Shown here: positions 8,954 to 18,360 of the stretch, piece after piece | Layout of the letters: every line of letters begins with the position of its first letter | Position numbering within the stretch: the stretch's first letter is position 1 | Translations under genes and position numbers: made by a program | NCBI RefSeq assembly: GCF_020217465.1 | Contig: NZ_CP084115.1 | Span: 1,612,001-1,676,000 of the forward strand | Length of the DNA: 64,000 bases | From: Cobetia amphilecti | GTDB taxonomy: Bacteria; Pseudomonadota; Gammaproteobacteria; Pseudomonadales; Halomonadaceae | Direction of reading: 5' to 3' | The notes under the pieces: generated by a model | The model's database searches: none | What the model saw: the letters and a program-made list of their open reading frames with translations, nothing else | What the model was told of the DNA's origin: nothing

Positions 8954-10831
8954 TTAGTGAGCTTGTTGCTGTTTTTGCGTCACATAGCCCTGGTAGGCGT
9001 CACGGACCTCAGTACGTTCGCTGACCTCGGGAATGGCGACCTCCCACCAGTGCCCGCCTTCCTGGGTGGAGGGCAACGGATCAGTGTCTAGCGCGATGAC
9101 GTAGGTTGTCTCTGAGGCCCGGGCACGCTCGAGGGCGGCTTCCAGTTCGCCAATCCCTGTGACCTGTTCGGCCTGACAGCCCAGCGCACGAGCGTGTGCC
9201 GCAAAATCCACCTTGGGAGCGCCTTCCGGAACGGTGCGACAGTCCTTGAGCAGATTGTTGAAACCGGCACCGCCAGTCGCGTGTTGTAGGCGATTGATGC
9301 AGCCGTAGCCTCGGTTATCGAGCACGACGACGGTCAATTTGTGGCCCAGCATCACTGAGGTGGCCAGCTCGGAGTTAAGCATCAGGTAACTACCGTCTCC
9401 CACTACGACGGTCACATCACGCGATGGGTGAGCCATCTTGACGCCCATCCCGCCGGCCAGTTCATAGCCCATGCATGAGAAGCCATATTCCACGTGATAA
9501 CTGCCGGGGACAGTGGCTGCCCATAGCTTGTGAAGCTCACCTGGTAAGCCGCCGGCGGCACAGACCACGGTGGTGTCTTCTGTCGCTTGACGATTTACGG
9601 CACCGAGTACCTGAGCATCGGTTGGCAGCGAGAGTGCCTGGTCAGCCATCACGCTTTCCCTGACCGCTTCCCATTCCTGCTTGAGCCCAGATTGGCGTTG
9701 CACCCAGCTATCTGGTGCAGCCCAGTCGGCTAGCCCCGTCGTTAAAGCTTCTATTCCGCGCAGTGCGTCGCACTGCAGCTGCTGTGCGCCATGCTTGACG
9801 GCATCGAAGCGACCGACATTGAGGCTGATGAGTGTTTGATCGGCGGCTTCAAAGAGCGTGCGAGAGCCGCTGGTAAAGTCTTGGAGTCGTGAACCGATGG
9901 CCAGAATGACATCTGCTTCACGTGCCAGCTGATTGGCGCTGGCCGCGCCCGTCACCCCAATCGCGCCCATATTGCGAGCGTGGCTCCAAGGCAGGGCACC
10001 TTTGCCTGCCTGTGTTTCGACCACGGGGATACCGTGCTGCTCGGCAAAGGTGGATAGAGCATCGCACGCCTCGCTGTAGTGCACGCCACCGCCTGCAATC
10101 AAAAGTGGGCGCTTGGCTGAGCGGAGCGTGTCTAACGCCATCACAAGCTCTTCCTGGGCGACAGGAGCACGGCGGATACGATGGAGCTGGCGGTCGAAGA
10201 AATCGGTAGGCCAGTCGTATGCTAGCGTCTGGACGTCCTGTGGCAGACACAGGGTGGCAGGGCCGCAGTCCACGGGATCCAACAGCGTCGCCAATGCTTG
10301 GGGAAGGCTGGTCAGCAACTGTTCCGGCCGTGTGATGCGATCAAAGAAGCGCGAAACAGGTCGGAAGCAATCATTGACGCTCAGGCCGGGGTCGTTGAAA
10401 TGTTCGACCTGTTGAAGCACCGGATCTGGTGCGCGGCTGGCGAAGGTGTCACCGGGCAAGAACAGCACCGGTAATCGGTTGACATGGGCAAGCCCGGCAG
10501 AGGTCACCATGTTGGTGGCACCAGGTCCGATGGACGAGGTGCACGCCATGATTCGGCGACGGTTGTTCGCCTTGGCATAGGCGATGGCAGCATTGGCCAT
10601 GCCTTGTTCGTTATGAGCACGATAGGTGGGGAACGCATCACTTGCAGCGTGCAAGGCCTCGCCAAGGCCTGCCACATTGCCGTGGCCGAAGATGGCAAAG
10701 CAGCCACCGAACAAGGGGACTTCCTGTCCGTTTTGCTCGATATATTGCGCACTCAGGTATCGCACCAATGCCTGAGCGACTGTCAGGCGCACGGTACCCG
10801 GCGCTGCCGCTGAGTGAGAAACAGAGCTCAT
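8954..10831 (-). CDS. iolD: 3D-(3,5/4)-trihydroxycyclohexane-1,2-dione acylhydrolase (decyclising)
   Basis: 625 residues of the thiamine-diphosphate enzyme family. It hydrolyses the cyclic dione to 5-deoxy-D-glucuronate. Domains in order: N-terminal pyrimidine-binding domain (with H-N-E-Q-G-M-A-N-A-A and S-S-I-G-P-G-A-T-N-M), a central NAD/FAD-like domain (residues about 210-345) and a C-terminal pyrophosphate domain with V-G-D-G-S-Y-L-M-L-N, the GDG-N ThDP motif. I chose the ATG at 10831: AAGGAG precedes it and it overlaps the iolC stop as ATGA, showing translational coupling. The 18 residues upstream in the open frame are not family-like. It follows iolC and precedes iolE. Confidence 0.93.
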   Translation of the reverse strand: MSSVSHSAAAPGTVRLTVAQALVRYLSAQYIEQNGQEVPLFGGCFAIFGHGNVAGLGEALHAASDAFPTYRAHNEQGMANAAIAYAKANNRRRIMACTSSIGPGATNMVTSAGLAHVNRLPVLFLPGDTFASRAPDPVLQQVEHFNDPGLSVNDCFRPVSRFFDRITRPEQLLTSLPQALATLLDPVDCGPATLCLPQDVQTLAYDWPTDFFDRQLHRIRRAPVAQEELVMALDTLRSAKRPLLIAGGGVHYSEACDALSTFAEQHGIPVVETQAGKGALPWSHARNMGAIGVTGAASANQLAREADVILAIGSRLQDFTSGSRTLFEAADQTLISLNVGRFDAVKHGAQQLQCDALRGIEALTTGLADWAAPDSWVQRQSGLKQEWEAVRESVMADQALSLPTDAQVLGAVNRQATEDTTVVCAAGGLPGELHKLWAATVPGSYHVEYGFSCMGYELAGGMGVKMAHPSRDVTVVVGDGSYLMLNSELATSVMLGHKLTVVVLDNRGYGCINRLQHATGGAGFNNLLKDCRTVPEGAPKVDFAAHARALGCQAEQVTGIGELEAALERARASETTYVIALDTDPLPSTQEGGHWWEVAIPEVSERTEVRDAYQGYVTQKQQQAH

Positions 10832-12819
10832 TGCAGGACTCCTTCTGCGAGCGTGGTGGCAGGACTGGCATCCTCTGCGTTGCAATAGGCATCACGCAGT
10901 TTCTGCCAATGGGTAATCAATTCGAGATAGTTGTCAGCGGCCTGTCGGGTCAGGGTCGCGTCATCGATAGTGCCCGAAAGCCAAGCTTGGCTGGGGGCGG
11001 TGAATAATGTACGGCCGACGGTGAACCCTTTGCAGATCGGGAAACGTGCTGCCTGTTCGAATCCACGCTTTACGTCTTCGATGGGGGCATCCAGTCCCAG
11101 AAGTACGACACCGTGACACCAGCTATCGCGTGTACTGATGATTTGATTCACCTTTTCCCAGCCCTGGGCTGTAAGAGCCGGAAGTTTCCACCAATCGGGA
11201 CGAATGCCGAGGTTGTAGAGACGCTCCAGACTGCGCGGAATGGTGGTCTCATCGCAGGTGGGGGCGTCTGCCTGACGTGGCGGAATCACTTCAATCAGCA
11301 GTTCATGTCCGGAAATGCAGCAAGCGTCATACAGCTGGCGCAAGCGGGCTTCCTGGTCAAGGCGCAGTGTGGCTTCGTCATCGGGGTGGTAGAACACCAG
11401 GCACTTCACGATGTGGTGGCGCGGCCAGCGTCTCAGCTGGCTACCGATGTCATCGCCATGCTGGAAGCGAAGTGGGCGTGAGCTGGGGAGCTCGACCGGG
11501 CGGCCGACCCACCATTCCAGTTCAGCGGTGTCATTGAGTGCATCCTGGCCCAAGACATCATCACAGAGGATCGCCGGCCGTGTGATGCCGGCCTGCTGTG
11601 CCGCTGTGCGGGTGGCTTGTACCAGTAACTGCTTCAAGCGAGGCAGGCGATCGGGGTTACCTTCGACATCGCGTGCCATGTCCAGGAATTGACGGCGATG
11701 GTCGAATGCCAGTCCCAGCACGCTGTCCCAGTGCGCTACACGACGGGTGGTGACGCGATGCAAGTGGGTTAGATGATCATCAAGATCCGGGCGAGGCACG
11801 GACTCGCGGCGGCTCAGATAATCGAACAGTTCCGCTTCTGTGGGCATGGCTGGTGCACACCCGTGACGGGACACCACCAAGGCGCCGCACGCGTTGGCGT
11901 AATGGCCGCAAGTTTCCCAACTTTCATCGCGCAGGTAGCCACGCAGGAAACCGCTCATGAAAGCATCGCCGGCACCGAGTACATTCATGACCTCGACCTT
12001 GACGCCCTCGACCAGAATGCCGTCTTCAAGTTGTTGCGGGATCTCTTCTTCGAAGATGACGCAGCCACGCGCCCCTATCTTGCACACGAGCACTGCCTCG
12101 CTATGACGGCGAACTTCACGCAGCGCTTCTAGCGTGTCGGTACTGTTGCCGGCAATGTGAAACTCTTCTTCCGTGCCGACGATCAGGTCAAAGTCGCCAA
12201 GCCAACGTGCCATGTGCTGGCTTACGCTTTCATCCGCGACGAACCGAGTCTCGCCATCGCCAATGCTGGTCAGCCCCCAGAGTACTGGCCGGTAGTCGAT
12301 GTCCAAGACACGCTTTACACCAGCGTTTCGTGCAGCATCCAGTGCCTTGCGAGCAGCGCGCTGCGTACGCGGTGTAGAGAGATGAGTGCCGGTGATGGCT
12401 AAGGCACGTGCTCGGGAGATAAATGCCGGATCGACATCATCTTCATCAATGGCCATGTCAGCACAGTCGTTACGAACAAAGAGTAGGGGGAACTGGTCTT
12501 TGTCCTTGATGCCGAGGAGCACTAGGCCCGTCAGGCGTTCAGGATCGCGGATTAAGTGGCTGACATCACAACCGGCCGAGGTGAGCTCTTCGCGCAGAAA
12601 TTCCCCCATCTGCTCGTTGCCAACTCGAGCTAGCATCGAGGATTTGAGTCCAAGGCGTGCCGTACCATACGCCATATTGCCGGAGCTCCCGCCCAGGTAT
12701 TTCTTGAAGCTGGTGGCGTCCTCGAGACGCGCACCGATCTGTTCAGCGTAGAGGTCAACGGCGACGCGGCCGAGGCAAATGACATCCAGATCCGGTGAGT
12801 GAGGAGAGTGGCGCGTCAT
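10828..12819 (-). CDS. iolC: 5-dehydro-2-deoxygluconokinase fused to DUF2090 aldolase-type domain
   Basis: 663 residues, twice the length of a kinase. Residues about 10-325 are a PfkB kinase: L-G-R-V-A-V-D-L-Y near the start, G-G-S-S-G-N-M-A near 45 and the G-A-G-D-A-F-M-S-G-F anion-hole/catalytic motif near 280. It phosphorylates 5-dehydro-2-deoxy-D-gluconate. Residues about 340-640 are a DUF2090 region (W-D-S-V-L-G-L-A-F-D-H-R-R-Q-F, R-P-A-I-L-C-D-D, G-I-R-P-D-W-W-K-L), annotated in related fusions as the 5-dehydro-2-deoxyphosphogluconate aldolase. No separate iolJ was found here, which fits a fusion doing both steps. AAGGG lies 8 nt before the ATG at 12819; two further in-frame ATGs upstream are less well placed. 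Confidence 0.88.
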   Translation of the reverse strand: MTRHSPHSPDLDVICLGRVAVDLYAEQIGARLEDATSFKKYLGGSSGNMAYGTARLGLKSSMLARVGNEQMGEFLREELTSAGCDVSHLIRDPERLTGLVLLGIKDKDQFPLLFVRNDCADMAIDEDDVDPAFISRARALAITGTHLSTPRTQRAARKALDAARNAGVKRVLDIDYRPVLWGLTSIGDGETRFVADESVSQHMARWLGDFDLIVGTEEEFHIAGNSTDTLEALREVRRHSEAVLVCKIGARGCVIFEEEIPQQLEDGILVEGVKVEVMNVLGAGDAFMSGFLRGYLRDESWETCGHYANACGALVVSRHGCAPAMPTEAELFDYLSRRESVPRPDLDDHLTHLHRVTTRRVAHWDSVLGLAFDHRRQFLDMARDVEGNPDRLPRLKQLLVQATRTAAQQAGITRPAILCDDVLGQDALNDTAELEWWVGRPVELPSSRPLRFQHGDDIGSQLRRWPRHHIVKCLVFYHPDDEATLRLDQEARLRQLYDACCISGHELLIEVIPPRQADAPTCDETTIPRSLERLYNLGIRPDWWKLPALTAQGWEKVNQIISTRDSWCHGVVLLGLDAPIEDVKRGFEQAARFPICKGFTVGRTLFTAPSQAWLSGTIDDATLTRQAADNYLELITHWQKLRDAYCNAEDASPATTLAEGVLQ

Positions 12820-12936
12820 GGGCATATCCCTTAATGGGCCGGTGTTACCCGGCATTGACAATAATCGATGTAGATCGAGGTATCGGGGGGAGCCCCGTAG
12901 TGCTTATTGATGATCTACGTGTACGCCTGCTCGCGG

Positions 12937-13830
12937 TCAGGCAACAGAGGCGGAATCCGTCCGTTGGAACTCCGCCAACTCTGCATCCAGGCTGGCCATT
13001 TCCTCGCCACCGGCCATCATGTTGAGCACTTCCTCACGAGTGATGTCCTCTTTGCGCCAGCTTCCTAATGAGGTGCCGCGCTTGAGCAGAGTAAAGGCAT
13101 CACCGATGGGGTAGGCGTGATGGACGTTATGCGTGATGAAGATGACGCCGAGCCCTCGGTTGCGCGCCTGAGCGATATAGCGCAGTACCTTCGATGCCTG
13201 CTTGACACCTAGTGCTGACGTTGGCTCATCCAGAATGAGCACCTTGGCACCGAAGTAGACAGCGCGTGCGATTGCGACACACTGGCGTTCGCCGCCTGAC
13301 AGCGTGCCGACTGGTTGAGACGGGTCACGCACATCGATCCCGATCTTGGCCATCTCTTCACGTGCCACCCGATCTGCAAACTCCCAGTCCACATATTTGA
13401 AAGGACCGAACCCCTTGGTGGGCTCACGGCCCATGAAGAAATTACGGGTGATCGACATCAAGGGAATCATTGCGAGGTCCTGGAAGACCGTTGCGATGCC
13501 GGCATCGAGTGCCTGGCCGGGGGACGTGAAATTGGCAGGATTCCCCTCCAGCAGCAGTTCACCGTGAGTCGGGGCATGCACTCCTGATAACGTCTTGATG
13601 AGGGTCGACTTGCCGGCGCCGTTATCGCCGAGCAGGCACATGACCTCGCCTGCGTAGACTTTCAATGAAATATTGGAAAGGGCGACTACGTTGCCGAAGT
13701 GCTTGTCGACAGCCTGCATCTCGATAAGAGGAGTGCGGGTGTCAGCGGCTTTCGGAGTATCACCTCTGGCGCGATCGGCGGCGGTCGTAGTCTGTTCCGG
13801 CGTCTGTTGCAGGTTGGCGTTAGTAGTCAT
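12937..13830 (-). CDS. Sugar/inositol ABC transporter ATP-binding protein
   Basis: 297 residues with one complete ABC cassette: Walker [10 protein letters not shown] near residue 73, signature L-S-G-G-E-R-Q near 175, Walker [11 protein letters not shown] and the switch histidine in F-I-T-H-N-V. Sugar (CUT2) importers often use a double-cassette protein of about 500 residues; this is the single-cassette type, as in FrcA-like and some inositol importers, so a homodimer is expected. Residues 1-35 are a Gln/Thr-rich tail before the cassette. The start codon overlaps the permease stop by one base (TAATG), so translation is coupled. It energises import by the permease next door. Confidence 0.88.
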   Translation of the reverse strand: MTTNANLQQTPEQTTTAADRARGDTPKAADTRTPLIEMQAVDKHFGNVVALSNISLKVYAGEVMCLLGDNGAGKSTLIKTLSGVHAPTHGELLLEGNPANFTSPGQALDAGIATVFQDLAMIPLMSITRNFFMGREPTKGFGPFKYVDWEFADRVAREEMAKIGIDVRDPSQPVGTLSGGERQCVAIARAVYFGAKVLILDEPTSALGVKQASKVLRYIAQARNRGLGVIFITHNVHHAYPIGDAFTLLKRGTSLGSWRKEDITREEVLNMMAGGEEMASLDAELAEFQRTDSASVA

Positions 13831-14948
13831 TACTTAGCCTCCAGAGCTTTCTTGCGCACGTAATTGTTGAACAGTACTGCGATCAGGAGCATGGCGCCGA
13901 GGAAGACCTTGAACCAGTCAGTGTTAACGCCGGTGTAGAAGATGCCCATCTGTACCGTGCCGAAGATAAGCGCACCGAATACGGCACCCACGGCAGAGCC
14001 ATAGCCGCCTGTCAGCAGAGCTCCGCCGATCACGACGGCGATGATGGCTTCCAGTTCCTTGAGCAGACCGCGAGTCGTGTCGGCTGAACCGGTATCCATG
14101 ACTTGCAGGCAGGCAAAGATGGTGGCGGCGACAGCGGTAAAGATGAACAGCAGGATCTTGACCTTCATTACAGGGACGCCGACGTTGCGTGCAGCATTCA
14201 CATCACCGCCGCAGGCGAATATCCAGTTGCCGAAGCGGGTGTAAAGCAGCAGCCAGGTCGCGGCAGCGGCCAGTACAATCCACCAGACGATAGAGACCGG
14301 GACACCAGTGACACTTGGATTTCCCGCGAAGTTGGTGGCAATCCAGCCTTGGGCTGCCATCCAGCTGAAGAGGCCAGTAAATACCTCGCCGGAGAAAAAC
14401 GGTGCCAACCAGTCATGATCGGCAATCTCTTGCAGACCGCTGACTTGGGTGCGTCCAGTCGTCAAGCGGGTCAGGCCGATGGCCAGGCCGCGCAGGATGA
14501 ACAGAAAGCCCAGTGTGACGATGAAGGAGGGCAGACCTGTGCGCATCACCAGATAGCCGTTAATCCAGCCAATCAGGACGGCGCAAGCAAAGGCGAAAGT
14601 AATGGCCAGCCAGAGGGGCCAGCCGTATTGCACGGCAGGGATGGCAATCAAGATGCCGGCAAAGCCGATCATTGAGCCTAGGGAAAGGTCGAATTCACCA
14701 CCGATCATCAGGAGCGATGCCGCGATGGCGAGGATGCCTAGCTGTGCAGAGACTTCCAGGAAGTTGAGAATGCCCGCCAGGCTGAACATGCCGGTCCCCG
14801 AAGCGGCGACAGAGAAGAAGGCAAATACCAGGATGGTGCCGGCAATGGCGCCAAATTCGGGACGTTTCAGTGCGGCCTTGAGAGGGTGGACGCGGCGAAG
14901 CCGTTCGTCATCAGCGGCCGGAACGGCACTGATAGTATGATCAGTCAT
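13830..14948 (-). CDS. Sugar/inositol ABC transporter permease
   Basis: 372 residues from the ATG at 14948, preceded by GGAGAGAG; the open frame runs to 15107 but that part overlaps the binding-protein end and carries no membrane segment. It is a CUT2/BPD-transp-2 permease with about ten hydrophobic segments and the family motif [13 protein letters not shown] near residue 90. [13 protein letters not shown] is the cytoplasmic coupling loop, and the end has [14 protein letters not shown] homodimer in the inner membrane would pair with the ATPase and the periplasmic binding protein. About 40 extra N-terminal residues before the first helix are charged and probably cytoplasmic. Confidence 0.88.
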   Translation of the reverse strand: MTDHTISAVPAADDERLRRVHPLKAALKRPEFGAIAGTILVFAFFSVAASGTGMFSLAGILNFLEVSAQLGILAIAASLLMIGGEFDLSLGSMIGFAGILIAIPAVQYGWPLWLAITFAFACAVLIGWINGYLVMRTGLPSFIVTLGFLFILRGLAIGLTRLTTGRTQVSGLQEIADHDWLAPFFSGEVFTGLFSWMAAQGWIATNFAGNPSVTGVPVSIVWWIVLAAAATWLLLYTRFGNWIFACGGDVNAARNVGVPVMKVKILLFIFTAVAATIFACLQVMDTGSADTTRGLLKELEAIIAVVIGGALLTGGYGSAVGAVFGALIFGTVQMGIFYTGVNTDWFKVFLGAMLLIAVLFNNYVRKKALEAK

Positions 14949-14961
14949 GATGCTCTCTCCG

Positions 14962-14986
14962 GGCGTCCTCATAGGGGGAGGACGCC
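14962..14986 (-). terminator. Intercistronic GC hairpin after the inositol binding-protein gene
   Basis: GGCGTCCTC pairs perfectly with GAGGACGCC around a 7-base loop, between the binding-protein stop (15028) and the permease start (14948). No T tract follows, so it is more likely an mRNA-stabilising or attenuating element than a full terminator. The same arrangement recurs in two other importer operons of this window. Confidence 0.6.
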
Positions 14987-15027
14987 ATGTCATGGAAATG
15001 AAAGTTTTGCCAAATTGAGCTTTTCGC

Positions 15028-16020
15028 TTAGCGAATGCCTTGCTCTGAAAGCTCGATGACCTGACCTGCATTCTCGGCGGTGACAAATCCGGGGCCTGTG
15101 GCGACATCGCCAGCCGGCATCAGACCGTGTATGTGGTACTGATGCATGAAGACCACCGGCAGATAGCCTTGCAGGTACTGTTGTTGATCAATGGCAAAGT
15201 TCATTTCACCCGACTGAATGGCGGCGAGTATGTCGGGGGAGAGATCGAAGGTGCCGAGCTGGAATTTTTGAGTAGCGCCAGCTTCTTGCATTGCCTTGAG
15301 CATTGGCTCGGAACCGAGAGGCCCCAAGGCGAGGATGGCATCCACTTCGCTGTGCTGATTGAGGTAGGCAACGAGAGAGTTTTTGATTTCGGTGGGATCG
15401 GTGCTGGTGGCTAGTTCACTGGCGCTACCGTCGAACCCCTTGATGAAGCCCGCGCACCGTGCATCTAGCCCTACGTTGCCTTGCTCCTGATTGATGCAGA
15501 GTCCGTGTTTGGCGCCGCTCTCTACCATGCGTTCTGCCGCACCTCGCCCTGCTTCATATTCACTCTGACCAATGTGAAGTTGTGCGCCGACCTCCTTGGA
15601 CTTATCGCCACCAGAATTGATGGTGATGACCGGGATCTGCTGATCCACAGCATTCTTGATGCCTTTGCCCAGTGCATCAGCGTCGGTCAGGGAAATGATA
15701 AGGCCATCTGGCTTTGAAGCTACTGCAGCATCCAGCAGTTGCGCCATCTTTGCCATGTCAAAGGTAGAAGGTGCGCGGTACTCGACTTCGACGCCAAGTT
15801 CTTCAGCTGCATCGTCAGCGCCGCGCTTGACGACTGACCAGAAGGGGTCGGAGTTCTGGCCATGCGTGATCATGACGTAGCGCTCGGTTTCGGCTGCCCA
15901 GGCGGCATTGGCCACAGAGACTGCTAACAAGGCTGTCGTGAGACTGGCTATCGCACGACGCAGGCGTGGCATCCTTCTGTGAGAGTTCGGAGAGGTGGCG
16001 AGAGGCTCGACTTTGTACAT
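15028..16020 (-). CDS. Periplasmic sugar/inositol-binding protein
   Basis: 330 residues from the ATG at 16020 (AGGAG eight bases upstream). The N-terminus has a basic stretch (H-R-R-M-P-R-L-R-R) then a hydrophobic core and an A-W-A-A cleavage site near residue 41: a Sec signal peptide of unusual length. The mature part is a Peripla_BP_4 domain: Y-V-M-I-T-H-G-Q-N-S-D-P-F-W-S, K-P-D-G-L-I-I-S-L-T-D, I-P-V-I-T-I-N-S-G-G and A-I-L-A-L-G-P, with F-A-I-D-Q-Q-Q-Y-L-Q-G-Y near the hinge. It is the first gene of the minus-strand inositol run and so the likely ligand-capture component of the ABC importer. Ligand identity comes from context. Confidence 0.88.
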   Translation of the reverse strand: MYKVEPLATSPNSHRRMPRLRRAIASLTTALLAVSVANAAWAAETERYVMITHGQNSDPFWSVVKRGADDAAEELGVEVEYRAPSTFDMAKMAQLLDAAVASKPDGLIISLTDADALGKGIKNAVDQQIPVITINSGGDKSKEVGAQLHIGQSEYEAGRGAAERMVESGAKHGLCINQEQGNVGLDARCAGFIKGFDGSASELATSTDPTEIKNSLVAYLNQHSEVDAILALGPLGSEPMLKAMQEAGATQKFQLGTFDLSPDILAAIQSGEMNFAIDQQQYLQGYLPVVFMHQYHIHGLMPAGDVATGPGFVTAENAGQVIELSEQGIR

Positions 16021-16146
16021 GGTTGGCTCCTGACGTTCTTTGGTTATTGTCTTTGTCAGTGAGGAAGAGCGGACTGGCGCTGCTCTCTTCCAGTATGCGA
16101 GTGCCCGGTGGTCTGGAACATGGCGTATTCCATCGCGACCGGTAGT

Positions 16147-16220
16147 TGGAATGTAGATTCCACTCGGATGGAATGCAACCGGAATATTCATTTTATTTTG
16201 ATCTTGGAATTTTCATTCCA
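16147..16220. promoter_or_regulatory. Paired palindromic operator in the divergent inositol promoter
   Basis: Two perfect inverted repeats of identical layout, TGGAAT-GTAG-ATTCCA (16147-16162) and TGGAAT-TTTC-ATTCCA (16205-16220), lie 58 bp centre to centre. Between them are an extra TGGAAT half site (16169-16174) and the short palindrome GGAATATTC (16181-16189). They sit between the importer operon on the minus strand and the RpiR-type regulator on the plus strand. A SIS-domain regulator dimer binding the paired sites, possibly with looping, is the obvious reading. Confidence 0.7.
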
Positions 16221-16303
16221 TGCGCCTAGACTCCTCCCTATCGCCTACCGGGGGATCGCCAAGATCTCAGCGCCCAGTCAGGTAGGCACAGCGAGGAGTA
16301 TTT

Positions 16304-17191
16304 ATGCCAGATCCCACTTCCTTGCAGCGCGCCGCGCGTCAGCTGCAGACTTTTGAAGCCCTAGAGGCGCATATAGGCGAGCAATATCCCGAGCTCTCCA
16401 AGCGCTTGCAGCAGAGTGCTCGCTTTCTTCTGGATCATCCCCAGGAAGTGGCATTCGGCACGGTAGCCGCACTGGCTGACAAAGCTGGGGTGACACCCTC
16501 CACCATGATCCGCTTTGCGAATGCGCTGGGATTCTCTGGCTTTTCGGAGATGCAGAAGCTGTTCCGCTCACGCTTGGTTGAGGCAGAGCCCGATTACAAC
16601 GAACGCATTCGTGTGGCTCGTGAGGTCACTGGGACGAGCCCAAGCGTCAACGAGCTACTGATGAATTTCGCCGAGGCCAATCTGCAAGCTTTGGCTCAGT
16701 TGCCTCATCGCGTGCCGACGCAAGATATCGAGCGGGCGCTGGACCTCATGCAGGCCGCGGAGGCCATTCATCTGTTGGGTGCTCGCCGTAGCTTCGTGGT
16801 CTCAAGTTACCTGGCCTATTCGCTGCGTCACGTGGCCAAGCGTGCGTTTCTCATGGATGGGATGGGGGCGATGTATCGCGAGCAGGCCGAGGCAGTGTCT
16901 GAACGGGACTGTCTATTGGTGACCAGCTTTGCCCCCTATGCCGAGGAGGTACAAAACGCCGTCAGGTCGGTCAGGGAGCGAGGGGTCCCCATCATATTGA
17001 TTACGGATTCCTCGTTGAGCCCTCTGACTCGCCAAGCGGATGTGGCATTGGTCGTCAATGAGGCGGAAGTACAGGGATTCAGAGGATTGACCTCCACGTT
17101 ATGTCTGGCACAAGTGCTGGCAATCGGGCTGGGGGTTCGCAATGAAGCCAATATGGCAACAGATTGTCAGAAATTGCAGATAGAAAACTGA
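16304..17191 (+). CDS. MurR/RpiR-family transcriptional regulator of inositol genes
   Basis: 295 residues. Residues 1-85 form the HTH_6 domain (F-G-T-V-A-A-L-A-D-K-A-G-V-T-P-S-T-M-I-R-F, the recognition region, then A-L-G-F-S-G-F-S-E-M-Q-K-L). Residues about 130-260 are a SIS sugar-phosphate-binding domain (I-H-L-L-G-A-R-R-S-F-V-V, C-L-L-V-T-S-F, I-I-L-I-T-D-S, A-D-V-A-L). A ribosome site GCGAGGAG precedes the ATG. It heads the plus-strand group followed by iolG and iolB and is divergent from the transporter operon, with palindromes in between. The regulator likely represses until a pathway phospho-intermediate binds the SIS domain. It plays the IolR role, although the classical Bacillus IolR is a DeoR protein. 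Confidence 0.85.
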   Translation: MPDPTSLQRAARQLQTFEALEAHIGEQYPELSKRLQQSARFLLDHPQEVAFGTVAALADKAGVTPSTMIRFANALGFSGFSEMQKLFRSRLVEAEPDYNERIRVAREVTGTSPSVNELLMNFAEANLQALAQLPHRVPTQDIERALDLMQAAEAIHLLGARRSFVVSSYLAYSLRHVAKRAFLMDGMGAMYREQAEAVSERDCLLVTSFAPYAEEVQNAVRSVRERGVPIILITDSSLSPLTRQADVALVVNEAEVQGFRGLTSTLCLAQVLAIGLGVRNEANMATDCQKLQIEN

Positions 17192-17316
17192 TGTTTCAAT
17201 AACCAGCGGGTTCTCTTGGCAAGTCAACACAGGAGGTGTTGCCTTCCAGCCCCGCGACTTCTCGCAATGCAGTTGCAACAAGCTCAACAACAAACGCCAT
17301 GAAGAGGAAGTCTTAT

Positions 17317-18312
17317 ATGAAAATCGCTCTGTTAGGTGCCGGTCGCATCGGCCGTGTTCATGCTCGCGCTATCTCTGACCACCCGACGGCCGAGCTGGCT
17401 TCGGTTAGCGACGCCTTTTCTGCAGCAGCCGAGTCACTGGCTAGCGAGTACGGCGTGCCGGTGCTAAGTGCTGATGATGTTTTCAGCTCTGACGATATTG
17501 ACGGTGTCTTGATTGCGTCTTCAACACCAACGCATTCTGACTTCCTGGAACGCGCCGCTCGTTCTGGCAAGGCCGTACTGTGCGAAAAGCCGATTGACCT
17601 GGATCTAGTGCGTACGCGCCATTGTCTCGCGGTGTTGGAAGAGTATCCGGTCACCTGCGCTCTGGGGTTCAATCGTCGTCACGACCCCCAGTTTTCCGCG
17701 CTGAAGACCGCAATGGACTCAGGACGCATTGGCAAGTTGGAAATGATCACGATCACCAGCCGTGACCCTGAGCCGCCCCCCGCTGAATATATTGCAGCCT
17801 CGGGCGGTATCTTCCGTGACATGAGCATTCATGATCTGGATATGGCTGCCTGGTTGCTCGGAGAGCCTGTAACGGAAGTGACAGTAAGTGGCAGCTGTCT
17901 TGTGGACCCGGCTATTGGTGAGGCAGGTGATCTCGACAGTGTCCTGATCAATCTGAAGAGTGCGTCGGGCAAGTTGGTCAATATCAGCAATTCTCGCCGG
18001 GCCTGCTATGGCTACGATCAGCGTATTGAAGTGTTTGGCAGCAAGGGGATGTTGGAGGCGCGCAACGAAACGGATACTCAGTTGCGTTTCACGGGTGCCG
18101 AGGGGGTCGTGGATGAGCGTCCACAGTGGTTCTTCCTCGAGCGTTACTCGCGCGCTTATGCACAGGAAGTCGCCGACTTCGTGGCAGCCTGGCAGGAAAA
18201 TCGGGCGCCGTTGGCAGGAGCGCAAGATGGTCTGGCGGCACTTGAACTAGCAGAAGCCGCGCTGATTTCCTACCGAGAAGGTCGGCGAGTCTTGCTCAGT
18301 GAAATCCGCTGA
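17317..18312 (+). CDS. iolG: myo-inositol 2-dehydrogenase
   Basis: 331 residues of the Gfo/Idh/MocA family. The NAD-binding motif G-A-G-R-I-G-R-V-H-A-R is at residues 7-17. The catalytic-loop lysine is in C-E-K-P-I-D-L-D near 95, and the paired Asp and His are in R-D-M-S-I-H-D-L-D-M-A near 170. It oxidises myo-inositol to 2-keto-myo-inositol with NAD+, the first pathway step. The frame is open to a GTG at 17236, but the ATG at 17317 preceded by GAAGAGGAAG starts exactly at the Rossmann strand. It follows the regulator by 125 bp, in which CAACAC-AGGAG-GTGTTG (17225-17241) forms a small hairpin. Confidence 0.88.
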   Translation: MKIALLGAGRIGRVHARAISDHPTAELASVSDAFSAAAESLASEYGVPVLSADDVFSSDDIDGVLIASSTPTHSDFLERAARSGKAVLCEKPIDLDLVRTRHCLAVLEEYPVTCALGFNRRHDPQFSALKTAMDSGRIGKLEMITITSRDPEPPPAEYIAASGGIFRDMSIHDLDMAAWLLGEPVTEVTVSGSCLVDPAIGEAGDLDSVLINLKSASGKLVNISNSRRACYGYDQRIEVFGSKGMLEARNETDTQLRFTGAEGVVDERPQWFFLERYSRAYAQEVADFVAAWQENRAPLAGAQDGLAALELAEAALISYREGRRVLLSEIR

Positions 18313-18360
18313 GACCTGCTCAGTAATTTGAATTGCCATCGCCATGATAGGAGTCGACCA

